Counted from the stretch's first letter, positions 1-5,772 are shown. The stretch is 8,983 bases of DNA from JAAYXS01 sp043820985 (GCA_043820985.1 JBDRDH010000215.1:1-8983), one strand, 5' to 3'. Notes: generated by a model from the sequence alone, not told the origin. Numbers and translations are program-made.

Positions 1-112
1 CCCCAAACCGGCAATGAGCAGCACGAGTGTCATGAACGTGTGATGAGTCCGTCGTCAAGCCGAGGTCAATCCAGGCGGGGACGTCACCGCAGTGTTTAAG
101 CATGGCCGCACA
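1..112. other. left-edge non-coding or partial sequence
   Basis: No gene can be established here. On the minus strand an ATG at 31-33 opens a frame reading MTLVLLIAGLG that leaves the window at base 1. It looks like the hydrophobic start of an exported protein, but no clear ribosome binding site precedes it and only 11 residues are visible. An in-frame TGA lies 21 bases upstream, so if the gene is real its start must be at or near this ATG. I leave it as a possibility only. Confidence 0.2.
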
Positions 113-148
113 AGCGGGCGGGACAGATTCAAGCCTGCCCCGCCCGCT
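113..148 (-). terminator. GC-rich hairpin after the small proline-rich gene
   Basis: AGCGGGCGGGACAG (113-126) pairs with CTGCCCCGCCCGCT (135-148). This gives a 14-bp stem with one A-C mismatch and an 8-base loop. It lies 24 bases beyond the stop codon of the minus-strand gene 172-306, the right place for a transcription terminator of that unit. No T-run follows on the minus strand, so it may instead be a 3'-end stabiliser or act with Rho. Confidence 0.5.
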
Positions 149-171
149 CATGTTACGTCAGCGCACGCCAT

Positions 172-306
172 CTACTTCTTCGGCGGCGTGGCTGGCCTGG
201 TCGTTCCCGGCTTAGGGCCAGGTGTCGAAGACGGTGGTGGTGTCTTCGGGGGCTGGCCGGGAGTGCCGGGTTTCCGTGGATTCCCTTTGTCTGGCTTCGT
301 ACTCAT
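172..306 (-). CDS. small proline-rich hypothetical protein (44 aa)
   Basis: This minus-strand frame encodes a 44-residue protein of very skewed composition, mostly Pro, Lys, Gly and Thr, beginning MSTKPDKGNPRKPGTPG and ending in PPKK, TAG. The start at 306 is chosen because AGGAG (315-319) lies 8 bases upstream of the ATG. The frame stays open to 498, but the upstream residues look like translated non-coding sequence. There is no signal peptide, membrane segment or recognisable domain, and it should be a disordered basic peptide. It follows the fasciclin gene on the same strand, 225 bases downstream, with three hairpins between, so it is probably a separate unit or attenuated read-through. 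A GC-rich hairpin follows the stop. I do not recognise a family. The well-placed ribosome binding site is the main evidence that it is real, because composition alone can arise by chance in GC-rich DNA. Confidence 0.5.
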   Translation of the reverse strand: MSTKPDKGNPRKPGTPGQPPKTPPPSSTPGPKPGTTRPATPPKK

Positions 307-356
307 CTGTGATTCTCCTATGTGGCGTGTTGACGCGCTATCAAACCAGATCACCT

Positions 357-438
357 CCGCGCCGTACGCGGCGCGGGTTCTGTGTGCAGTTACTTGCCTG
401 TCGGCAGGCGGAGGGGCGCCCGTAGTGGGCGCCGCCTC
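357..438. repeat. cluster of three hairpins between two minus-strand genes
   Basis: Three inverted repeats sit back to back in the 225-base gap between the fasciclin gene and the small proline-rich gene. They are CCGCGCCG/CGGCGCGG (357-364 with 369-376, loop TACG), GCCTG/CAGGC (396-400 with 405-409) and GGCGCCC/GGGCGCC (415-421 with 427-433, loop GTAGT). The last is extended by GAGG/CCTC around a bulged G. On the minus strand they lie 3' of the fasciclin stop, so the first one met (438 to 411) may be its terminator. None has a T-tract. The remaining bases 307-356 and 439-531 hold nothing I can identify. Confidence 0.5.
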
Positions 439-531
439 CATCCTGCACATGTCTGTGTGCAACGACATTCTTGGCAGGCCATGCCCGCCAAGACACACGG
501 TCGGGGCCGAGCGTCCTGTCCGCTGGATGCG

Positions 532-1071
532 CTACGGTCGCGTCTCGGGTTTCTCGGCCGGTACCAGCACCGCGTCGACCAAGTGAATCAGTCCGTTACT
601 CGCATCCGTGTTGACCTTCGTGACTTTTGCCACGTCGATCATCACGACGTCATCCTTGACGGTGATCTTCAACTCCTCGCCAGCCATTGTCTTGGCGGAT
701 TTCATCGCCTTGACATCCGCGGCTGTCTTCCGGCCTTCGACGACGTGGTTCTTCAGGATGCGCTGGAGCTTGGCCTTGTTTTCCGGTTTCTGCAGCTCGT
801 CCAGCTCTTTGCCCAGCTTCTTGAACGCCTCGTCCGTGGGGGCGAAGACCGTGTACGGGCCTTTGCCCTTCAGCGTGTCAACCAGCCCGGCCGACTCCAG
901 CAGCTTGCAGAACGTCTTCAAGTCGCTGGTGTCTTTGGCGACATCAACAATGTCCTTGGGTTTCGGCGGGTCGGGTTTCTTCTCCTGCGCCAGGCTCAGT
1001 CCTGCCCAGCCCGCCAGCACGACGATGGTGGCAACAGGCAGCCACCGCCGCACCAGAGAGTTCGTGAACAT
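532..1071 (-). CDS. secreted fasciclin (FAS1) domain protein
   Basis: A 179-residue exported protein with one fasciclin domain, a fold known from extracellular adhesion and matrix proteins and common as single-domain secreted proteins in bacteria. The start at 1071 is preceded by GGAG (1080-1083) 8 bases upstream, and the following residues form a signal peptide: MFTNSLVRRW, then a hydrophobic core, then SLA at 26-28 before Q29. The frame is open to 1140 but the extra 23 residues would bury that signal. After a Lys/Pro-rich linker (30-40) the FAS1 domain fills about 40-172. It shows the H1 motif PYTVFAPTDEAF (72-83), the NH-containing segment LKNHVVEG (106-113) and the H2 motif NGLIHLVDAVLVP (159-171). 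The length fits a lone FAS1 domain. There is no lipobox, so the product is probably released to the periplasm or outside. Its binding partner is unknown. The family call is secure; the biological role is inference. Confidence 0.93.
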   Translation of the reverse strand: MFTNSLVRRWLPVATIVVLAGWAGLSLAQEKKPDPPKPKDIVDVAKDTSDLKTFCKLLESAGLVDTLKGKGPYTVFAPTDEAFKKLGKELDELQKPENKAKLQRILKNHVVEGRKTAADVKAMKSAKTMAGEELKITVKDDVVMIDVAKVTKVNTDASNGLIHLVDAVLVPAEKPETRP

Positions 1072-1427
1072 CTTTCGATCTCCAAACCAGTATCGCCGTC
1101 CGCTGCGACCATTTCCGCGACCGCCCACCATGGACGGCACGCATGTCCGATTCGCGGCGGCGTCAACTGCTCAAATCCCCCAACGAGCCGAGCCGTGTCA
1201 CTACCACCCTCGTGCCCTCCCCGCGACATCGCCCGCCACCCCCGCACGCGGAGCTGTGCGGAAGGCGATAATCTCTTGTTGGTGCGAGGGATACAGTAAG
1301 ACGGTCTTGTCTGTTCAATCGTCCGCATGGTAGTTCAGCCAGAATACACCCGCCTACGCGGCCGAAATCGCCGCGTGTCAGCCGCGAAGGGCAGGTGCAC
1401 GTTATCTGTCGTTGGATTAACGAGTTA
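1072..1427. other. non-coding region upstream of the fasciclin gene
   Basis: This stretch lies between the minus-strand fasciclin gene and the possible structured RNA on the plus strand. Every open frame across it is low in complexity and ignores the flanking ribosome binding sites, so I see no gene. The fasciclin promoter should be here. The best candidate I find is TTGAAC read on the minus strand from about 1320, with a TGTATC 17 bases further on, and it is weak. Confidence 0.4.
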
Positions 1428-1590
1428 GGATCAGCGTTGCGCTGCAACCGATCCCAGGGGAGAAAATCGGGAGGGGTGCAAAAAGCAGCCGGGTCTACAC
1501 TCCACGGGCAGACACCCACCGCTCCTCTGATTCAACCAAAGTATACACCAAGTTTCCTCCGGAGTTGCAGTATAGGCCCGGCTTTTTTTT
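1428..1590 (+). ncRNA. possible structured RNA ending in a terminator-like helix and T8 tract
   Basis: Bases 1428-1454 form a two-part hairpin: GGATC (1428-1432) with GATCC (1450-1454) enclosing GTTGC (1436-1440) with GCAAC (1444-1448). Further on, AGCCGGGTCT (1487-1496) can pair with AGGCCCGGCT (1574-1583), ten base pairs with one G-T wobble. This closes a 77-base apical region in which ACTCC and GGAGT can also pair. The right arm runs directly into eight T residues (1583-1590), the arrangement of an intrinsic terminator on the plus strand, and AAAA at 1481-1484 could extend the helix into the T-run. It lies just ahead of the exported-protein gene at 1680 and could be a small RNA, a leader element or only a terminator. 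I recognise no riboswitch, 6S or 4.5S family signature and no good promoter. The long loop is the main weakness. Confidence 0.3.
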
Positions 1591-1604
1591 ATACTCGCTT
1601 GGCG

Positions 1605-1653
1605 CAGAAGCTCCGCCCTGCTGTGGGCAGGCAGCTGCCGTCCGGGCGGCAGG
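1605..1653. repeat. GC-rich palindromic cluster before a TATAAT box
   Basis: Several overlapping inverted repeats lie here. GGCAGCTGCC (1630-1639) is a perfect palindrome, and CTGCCG pairs with CGGCAG around the loop TCCGGG just after it. The composition differs sharply from the AT-richer sequence on either side. It may be a dispersed repeat or an operator for the gene at 1680; the sequence does not decide. Confidence 0.35.
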
Positions 1654-1654
1654 G

Positions 1655-1660
1655 TATAAT
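1655..1660 (+). promoter_or_regulatory. perfect TATAAT -10 box
   Basis: TATAAT lies 19 bases before the ATG at 1680 and would start transcription near 1667. No TTGACA-like -35 box occurs at 16-18 bases, because that position holds the GC-rich palindromes, and there is no TG extension. The promoter is therefore plausible but may need an activator, or the hexamer may be fortuitous. Confidence 0.4.
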
Positions 1661-1679
1661 AGATGATCGAGGCACGAAG

Positions 1680-2027
1680 ATGATGGCCCATCGTTACCCG
1701 GCATTTGTGCGTTTCCTGACGCTCATCGCGGCGTTGCCGTGGCCAGCGTTCTTGATCGATGCGCGCGCGGTGGCCAATGCACCGGCAGGAACCGCGTCAG
1801 CGGTAGTTTCGGCCAGCGACAACGCTGCCGTCATCACCGCCGTACTCGCCGATCGCAAGCCAATTGCGAAAGGTGAACGCATCGGGCTGGATGGAAGCAC
1901 GCTGCCTGTCGTCAGCGGGCGCCTGTTGCCGCCGTGCGAGTGGCTTCTCCGGGGAGGCGTGAACGCGCTTCAGATCGCGAACGCGAATCATCCGAGCTGC
2001 GCTTTCCTGTGCAGGTTCTTGCTCTAA
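1680..2027 (+). CDS. small exported protein of unknown function (possibly truncated)
   Basis: A 115-residue frame starting MMAHRYPAFVRF. The N-terminus is a convincing export signal: a basic start, hydrophobic residues about 9-24, and a candidate cleavage site after DARAVA (about 27-32). The next part is Ala/Val-rich with segments such as AVITAVLADRKPIAKGE. The frame stays open upstream to 1395, but the TATAAT at 1655 and the signal peptide place the start at 1680 or 1683. There is no clear Shine-Dalgarno sequence; AGGCACGAAG just upstream is the nearest. The last 30 or so residues, ending CAFLCRFLL then TAA, look unlike a normal protein end. This suggests that the gene is a 5' remnant or is frameshifted around 1930-1960. 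I do not recognise a family. Coding status is moderately supported; function is unknown. Confidence 0.4.
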   Translation: MMAHRYPAFVRFLTLIAALPWPAFLIDARAVANAPAGTASAVVSASDNAAVITAVLADRKPIAKGERIGLDGSTLPVVSGRLLPPCEWLLRGGVNALQIANANHPSCAFLCRFLL

Positions 2028-2184
2028 TCAGACCGTACACACTCCTTCTGTTACTTCACGGATTTTTTCGTGTTTTGGAGTCTTACGACGGCGCATCGCG
2101 CCGGTGTGTGAAACCTGCAACGCGCTCATCGCTCGTCTGAGTATATGACTCGTGGCGGCGACTGGCGCGAAGGAAGTGCATACC
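2028..2184. other. spacer before the TPR-like gene
   Basis: No gene is seen. CACG and CGTG flank GATTTTTT around 2057-2072, and GGCGC (2090-2094) pairs with GCGCC (2098-2102) around ATC. Either could contribute to ending transcription from the upstream gene, but neither has the full stem plus T-tract form on the plus strand. Confidence 0.3.
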
Positions 2185-2685
2185 ATGCATCGAAACCCCG
2201 AGAAGGTCAGCGACGTGCTGGCCTTGGTTCAGAAGTTGCTCAACATTGGCAAGCCAAAGGAGGCGGTGGAGCTTGTCAGGAAATACGGAACGGGCTCGTC
2301 GGCGCTGAGCGACGCGTACGGCGTGGCGCTCATGCGGTCTGGCGAGACGGCCAAGGCAGTCGAGGTGTACCGCGGTTTGTGCATCAACGAAAGCGGCTTT
2401 GCACTGAAGCAGAATCTGCCAACAAACTTCAAGACTAACTACGCCACGGCCCTGCTGCTGGCCAAGAACGTCTCCGGCTGCCAGTCACTGCTGGCGGAGA
2501 TCAACCAGGAACAAGATGCCTACGTGCAGAAGCTGCGCGCGGCGATCGGTCGCTGGCGACGCTCGCTCGGTTGGTGGAAGCGTCTCGCATTCGATTGGTA
2601 CGACGCCGAACCGGACAAGCCTGTGCCGCTCGATTTCCAGCCGGGCGAACTCGTCGTGACGCCCGAGCTGCGACCCGCGGCCTGA
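2185..2685 (+). CDS. small TPR-like protein
   Basis: A 166-residue cytoplasmic protein with no signal peptide or membrane segment. The ATG at 2185 is chosen because AAGGAAG (2170-2176) lies 8 bases upstream; a GTG at 2152 in the same frame has no such site. Helical repeat signatures fill the first two thirds: a TPR-like pair around residues 8-31 (VLALVQKLLNIGKPKEAVEL), then ALSDAYGVALMRSGETAKAV with the usual small residues and the G-x-x-x-x-A pattern (about 38-57), and another helical hairpin around YATALLLAKNV. The tail is different: rich in Trp and Arg (RWRRSLGWWKRLAFDWYD) and then a short Pro-rich end. TPR repeats mediate protein-protein binding; the partner cannot be told from context. 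The gene stands alone between a doubtful exported protein and a repeat region. Codon use is regular and the frame is intact, so I take it as a real gene of unknown role. Confidence 0.75.
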   Translation: MHRNPEKVSDVLALVQKLLNIGKPKEAVELVRKYGTGSSALSDAYGVALMRSGETAKAVEVYRGLCINESGFALKQNLPTNFKTNYATALLLAKNVSGCQSLLAEINQEQDAYVQKLRAAIGRWRRSLGWWKRLAFDWYDAEPDKPVPLDFQPGELVVTPELRPAA

Positions 2686-2746
2686 TCGCGCGTATGTGAA
2701 CCGTCAGGCCCTTCTCGATGAGAACCGAAGGTTCACAGTGCCATGC

Positions 2747-2874
2747 AATTCCGCGCACTAATTCCGTAATTCCGGGGACACCATACTTGTTATTTCCGCC
2801 TATTTCCGCGCCTATTTCCGGGGACCTATTTCCGGGGACACCAGACCTATTTCCGGGGACACCATACTTAATTC
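2747..2874 (+). repeat. degenerate repeat block built on ATTTCCG / GGGGACACCATACTT
   Basis: The heptamer AATTCCG or ATTTCCG occurs eight times, starting at 2747, 2760, 2768, 2792, 2802, 2814, 2828 and 2849. The longer unit TTCCGGGGACACCATACTT is complete twice (2770-2788 and 2851-2869). It is partial as TTCCGGGGACACCAGACC (2830-2847) and TTCCGGGGACC (2816-2826). CCTATTTCCG recurs at 2799, 2811, 2825 and 2846, so spacing is uneven and the array is not a CRISPR. From memory, GGGGACACCATACTT-like strings are often found near REP-associated (IS200-like) tyrosine transposase genes in environmental bacteria. No transposase is present here, so this would be a solo element. The block abuts the broken 5' end of an RHS gene fragment. 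Confidence 0.8.
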
Positions 2875-2903
2875 AAGGGTGCTGCAAGCGACGCGTGCCG
2901 GGT

Positions 2904-3131
2904 CGCGATCTGCTGACCGCCGTCGAACACGTCTGGGTGGCGTCCGATCCCGACGTGACGATCTCGAAGTACGCCTACGTCAACGACGATCTTGCTCGCC
3001 GGGAGTCGGTGGTCAACCGTGGGGAGGCGGTCGGCGGGACGAGTAACGAGCACCTGAGCATCTGGTCGTACAACGAGCGCAATGAGCTGACCGGCTCGGC
3101 GCGTTACGCCGATGATAATCCGGAGAGCCCG
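2904..3131 (+). pseudogene. RHS/YD-repeat protein fragment
   Basis: One open frame here encodes about 76 residues that read like the interior of an RHS (YD-repeat) protein: RDLLTAVEHVWV, then ISKYAYVNDDLARRESVVNRG, then HLSIWSYNERNELTGSARYA. Such proteins are large secreted or cell-surface polypeptides, some delivering C-terminal toxins. Only a scrap remains. It has no start codon or ribosome binding site; upstream the frame passes straight into the ATTTCCG repeat block, and downstream it runs into a dispersed GC-rich repeat. No RHS core cage, toxin domain or immunity gene is visible. I read it as the remnant of a gene lost by deletion or repeat insertion. The family call rests on motif resemblance over a short length. 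Confidence 0.65.
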
Positions 3132-3133
3132 CA

Positions 3134-3166
3134 GAACCCGCTCGCTCGCGCTCGGGGCTCTGATTT
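3134..3166 (+). repeat. dispersed GC-rich repeat, copy 1
   Basis: The core CTCGCTCGCGCTCGGGGCTCTG differs from copy 3 (6858-6879) at three of 22 positions. Both are preceded by GAACCC and followed a little later by TTGAG and TGTGTGAC. It directly follows the RHS fragment. Confidence 0.6.
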
Positions 3167-3183
3167 GAGGTGTGTGACGTTAT

Positions 3184-3219
3184 CCCTCGCTGGCGCTTCG
3201 GGCTCGGTTCATTTGGCGG
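3184..3219 (+). repeat. dispersed GC-rich repeat, copy 2
   Basis: The 22-base core beginning CTCGCTGGCGCTTCGGG matches copy 3 near 6858 at 21 of 22 positions and lies in the same orientation. Its minus-strand translation gives PSPKRQRG, a string I know as a frequent spurious peptide in planctomycete gene predictions, which fits a genome-wide intergenic repeat. Copy 1 lies only about 45 bases away. Confidence 0.7.
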
Positions 3220-3244
3220 GGCGGATGTCGCCATGGTACAGCAA

Positions 3245-3266
3245 CGGCCGCCACGGAGGGCGGCCG
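3245..3266 (-). terminator. perfect 8-bp GC hairpin downstream of the dockerin gene
   Basis: CGGCCGCC (3245-3252) pairs perfectly with GGCGGCCG (3259-3266) around the loop ACGGAG. It lies 75 bases past the stop of the minus-strand secreted protein and could end its transcript, but no T-tract follows on the minus strand. It may equally be a member of a dispersed palindromic repeat family. Confidence 0.45.
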
Positions 3267-3273
3267 CTACTTG

Positions 3274-3336
3274 TTGCCTGGTTGCCTTGATGCCTTGATG
3301 CCTGGTTGCCTTGCACCCTTGTTACTTCGTTACTTC
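3274..3336. repeat. TGCCT-rich simple repeat
   Basis: Imperfect 7-8 base units of TGCCTTGA and TGCCTGGT run in tandem (TTGCCTGG, TTGCCTTGA, TGCCTTGA, TGCCTGG, TTGCCTTG) and are followed by GTTACTTC units. It fills the space between the hairpin and the stop codon of the minus-strand dockerin gene. This is a low-complexity tract with no gene in it. Confidence 0.7.
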
Positions 3337-3340
3337 TTCA

Positions 3341-5284
3341 CTATCCGCCGCCGACCAGTTCGATGAAGCGGTCGATGTCGTAGGCGTTGGCGGCTCCATC
3401 GCCGTTGCAGTCGGCCAGCATGCGGTCGCATTCGGGGAACATGCCTTCATAGTCGCATTCGAGTGACAATGCGCAGATGAAGCCATCGATGTCGTAGGCA
3501 TTGATGTTGCCATCGCAGTTCATGTCGCCGGCCCGCGAAGCGGCTTGCAGACGGATATCATCGTAGTAGATCGGCGTGGAGCCATTCGCGAACAGATCCA
3601 GCGCCGCGATCTCGACGGCTCCACCGCCACCGCCCAGCACGCCGCCGGTCCAAATGTACTCGGTGACCAGTTCGTCGTCGTAGTAAATCCGGGTCCAATC
3701 CTCGTCCAGATCGATAACGGCCTGAAGCTTGACCCAGCGGTCGGTGTCGTACGGCACGTTGACCGTGTTGAGACCATTGCCGTAATAGACCTTGAGCATC
3801 CCGTCGTTGGAGTCGAAGTTCATCTGCAATGACCAGTGGGGCTCCTCGTGGGGGGCACCGTCCTCGTAGGTGTTCATCAGCACGATGTACGAGCCGGCGA
3901 ATTGGCCAGTACCGTTCGAGCTGAAGTCGGATGGAATGTACTGCCAGGCGGTGAATTCCCACTTGCCGGAAGTCAGATAATCGTACTCGTGTACCAGGTC
4001 GGAATCGCCGGCGATCGCGACCGAGTTGAAATCATTGAGTGCTTGAACATCGCTGGTATAGGCGGTAAAGATTTGATCGTCGTCCCAGCCCTTCCAGCCG
4101 TATTGTCCGTGCAGGTCGGTCTCGGGCATGTAGAAGTCGAAGTCTTCGGACCAGTCGTCCTGGAACAGGAAACCCGAGGAGACGATGACGCTGTCGACCG
4201 CCACCGGGCCGCTCATTGGATCGGTGAACATGAGCCAGCGGTAGATTTCCCAATCGGGCGGGGGTGACACGTCGAGCTTCAACACAGCGCGTTGCCAGCC
4301 GTCTTCGGTTTCCAGGATATACTCGTCGTACTTCTGAATCAGGCATTCGGGTGGGAGCTCAACTTCCCAAGTGACAAATCCACCTTCGGCCATGTAGAAG
4401 TCAAATTGACAGGCGATGTGCTTGAGGCCCTCCGGTTCGGCCAGGTCATCATTCCACAGCTCCAGTATGCCGTCGGCCGGTATCCCCATGGCTGGAATAC
4501 CGAAGACACCCTCATGGCTGGTGACGTTGGGCATCCATTCGGGTGGGTTGTTGCCGTAGGCGCTCCACAGTGTGGCTTCGCAGCCGACAGGAGCGGAGAC
4601 GTAGACCGGCTCGGTCGGTTCTGGTTGGACCATGTTGAATGCCGCGACTTTGCCCTGGGGGTCCTTATCCTCACAGTGCGTGCCGATCTCAACGTTGTCG
4701 ATGACAGCCGTGCCGCCCGATTCGGCGGTAGCCATGGTGAATGTGATTTCTTCCCAGGCGGGCTGTGGCTTGATGGTCCACTCGCGCCAGTGGCGGGTCC
4801 AGCCGTTGCCGATATCTTCCCAATGGTTGGGGATGTTGAACCCGCCGACGGAGTCGGCACCGTGTCCGGCCTTGGCGGAGGGACCGGCGACACCGCCGTT
4901 CTGGACATAGCAGTCGAATTGTACCCAGAGGTGCTTCTCGCTGTTGTCGGCTATGCCGTTCCAGACCCAGATGGTGACCTTACCTGTCTTGCCGGCGCCC
5001 TGGACGCCCATGACGCCCGAGTGGCCGGCGACCTCGTTGATCCAGCCGGCGTCGCCCTCGGTTTCGACCATGGGATCCGGATTCTCGGGATCGGGCTCGG
5101 TGGTGGGGGAGGGTGAGTCGCCAGCGTTGTTGAACGGGGCGGTCACGATGGTGGTACGGTCGTCGTCGTTGCCCCACCAGGGCGGCGTGTGTTGCGGCTG
5201 GGCCTGGGCGGGAAGAGCCCACAGGCCGACGGCCAGGACTGCTGCTGTGATTGCGAAAGCGCGGATTGTACGGATGATGAACAT
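3341..5284 (-). CDS. large secreted multi-module protein with C-terminal dockerin-like domain
   Basis: A 647-residue exported protein. AAGGGAG (5291-5297) lies 6 bases before the ATG, and residues 1-28 form a signal peptide ending in AQA. A Pro/Asp-rich low-complexity stretch follows (about 30-75). Then come three beta-rich, acidic and aromatic modules whose ends resemble carbohydrate-binding or laminin-G/concanavalin-like folds: one ending AVIDNVEIGTHC (193-204), one ending VAVDSVIVSSG (361-371) and a LamG-like module (about 376-581) ending YYDDIRLQA. Residues 586-645 hold two dockerin-type calcium loops, D587-x-N-x-D-G-x-I-N-x-x-D598 and D625-x-N-x-D-G-x-A-N-x-x-D636. No catalytic domain is recognisable. 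In clostridia dockerins bind cohesins; in planctomycetes many secreted proteins carry such C-termini without known scaffoldins, so the partner here is unknown. A role in surface attachment or glycan binding is inference. The gene is monocistronic. Confidence 0.92.
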   Translation of the reverse strand: MFIIRTIRAFAITAAVLAVGLWALPAQAQPQHTPPWWGNDDDRTTIVTAPFNNAGDSPSPTTEPDPENPDPMVETEGDAGWINEVAGHSGVMGVQGAGKTGKVTIWVWNGIADNSEKHLWVQFDCYVQNGGVAGPSAKAGHGADSVGGFNIPNHWEDIGNGWTRHWREWTIKPQPAWEEITFTMATAESGGTAVIDNVEIGTHCEDKDPQGKVAAFNMVQPEPTEPVYVSAPVGCEATLWSAYGNNPPEWMPNVTSHEGVFGIPAMGIPADGILELWNDDLAEPEGLKHIACQFDFYMAEGGFVTWEVELPPECLIQKYDEYILETEDGWQRAVLKLDVSPPPDWEIYRWLMFTDPMSGPVAVDSVIVSSGFLFQDDWSEDFDFYMPETDLHGQYGWKGWDDDQIFTAYTSDVQALNDFNSVAIAGDSDLVHEYDYLTSGKWEFTAWQYIPSDFSSNGTGQFAGSYIVLMNTYEDGAPHEEPHWSLQMNFDSNDGMLKVYYGNGLNTVNVPYDTDRWVKLQAVIDLDEDWTRIYYDDELVTEYIWTGGVLGGGGGAVEIAALDLFANGSTPIYYDDIRLQAASRAGDMNCDGNINAYDIDGFICALSLECDYEGMFPECDRMLADCNGDGAANAYDIDRFIELVGGG

Positions 5285-5574
5285 GTCTGTCTCCCTTCTG
5301 GTGCTTGCTATGGCGTCGGTCGGCGTGGTAGTGGGTTCGCCGCATTACCCGCCGCGGCGCCAGGCCCTTGTTCTTATCCATTCTAAGATAGACCAAATTC
5401 GTTGGTATTTATCAGAATTTCGGGATCTTTTTCGGAAAAGTCATGAACAAAGAGGTCGCGGCTTTCAATATGCCCCTGAGGTAAGAACGAATTGGAGTGG
5501 GCTGAATCCCAAGTGGGGGGAACAGAGATAGCCACCAGGTATGCCAGCGTGCGGTTCGAGGCAAGTAGCGTTGG
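5285..5574. other. upstream region of the dockerin gene, no further gene seen
   Basis: This holds the ribosome binding site and, presumably, the promoter of the minus-strand dockerin gene. I find no convincing pair of -35 and -10 boxes on that strand. TAGAAT read on the minus strand (5380-5385) is the best -10 candidate and lacks a partner. The stretch 5371-5440 is distinctly AT-richer than its surroundings, as expected for a promoter zone. No open frame looks coding. Confidence 0.4.
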
Positions 5575-5603
5575 TTGACGCTACCGATAAGTCTGGCTAG
5601 GAT
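5575..5603 (+). promoter_or_regulatory. sigma-70-type promoter of tRNA-Val
   Basis: TTGACG (5575-5580) and TAGGAT (5598-5603) are separated by 17 bases, the ideal spacing. They match the consensus at five and four of six positions. Transcription would start near 5610, about 9 bases before the mature tRNA, and an AT-rich stretch follows the -10 box. Confidence 0.7.
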
Positions 5604-5618
5604 TTATTTTTAACATGC

Positions 5619-5692
5619 GGGCGTTTAGCTCAGTCGGCTAGAGCGCATCCTTCACACGGATGAGGTCACAGGTTCAAGTCCTGTAACGCCCA
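5619..5692 (+). tRNA. tRNA-Val, anticodon CAC
   Basis: The full cloverleaf can be drawn. Acceptor stem GGGCGTT (5619-5625) pairs with AACGCCC (5685-5691). The D stem is GCTC/GAGC with loop AGTCGGCTA. The anticodon stem CATCC/GGATG encloses TTCACAC, giving anticodon CAC, which reads the valine codon GUG. The T stem is ACAGG/CCTGT with loop TTCAAGT. The discriminator base is A, as usual for valine. CCA is not encoded, so it must be added by the CCA-adding enzyme. It is transcribed alone from its own promoter and ends at a strong hairpin. GTG is a common codon in the neighbouring GC-rich genes. Confidence 0.97.
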
Positions 5693-5699
5693 TCTCCCC

Positions 5700-5733
5700 A
5701 GCGACCCCGTCTTCGCACGGGGTCGCTTCGTTT
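5700..5733 (+). terminator. intrinsic terminator of tRNA-Val
   Basis: AGCGACCCCGT (5700-5710) pairs perfectly with ACGGGGTCGCT (5717-5727) around a six-base loop CTTCGC. The stem is followed by TCGTTTCG, a modest T-rich tail, 8 bases after the tRNA end. The 11-bp stem makes this the clearest terminator in the window. Confidence 0.85.
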
Positions 5734-5772
5734 CGTAAGCCATTGCTATTCGTGGGTTTGTCGGATCCTTCT

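Noticed and set aside
382..1299. Plus-strand open frame of 305 residues
   Set aside because: It is antisense to the fasciclin gene, whose domain motifs, signal peptide and ribosome binding site are clear. The frame has no recognisable motif or start signal.
1163..1519. Minus-strand open frame of 118 residues upstream of the fasciclin gene
   Set aside because: It is rich in Cys, Arg and Gly with no domain or ribosome binding site, and it crosses the structured region and T-rich sequence. It looks like translated non-coding DNA.
2747..2874. CRISPR array
   Set aside because: Units are of unequal length, spacers are absent or 5-14 bases and themselves repetitive, and no cas gene is present.
2718..3290. 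A single 190-residue plus-strand gene covering the repeat block and RHS fragment
   Set aside because: The N-terminal part is translated repeat (IPGTPYL-like units) and the C-terminal part is translated dispersed repeat. Only about 2904-3131 has protein-like character.
4292..5116. Plus-strand open frame of 274 residues
   Set aside because: It lies fully antisense to the dockerin protein gene, which has a signal peptide, a ribosome binding site and conserved calcium loops.
5619..5692. tRNA-Val as an integration site for a mobile island
   Set aside because: No integrase and no duplicated tRNA 3' end are visible in the window, and the flanking genes look ordinary.
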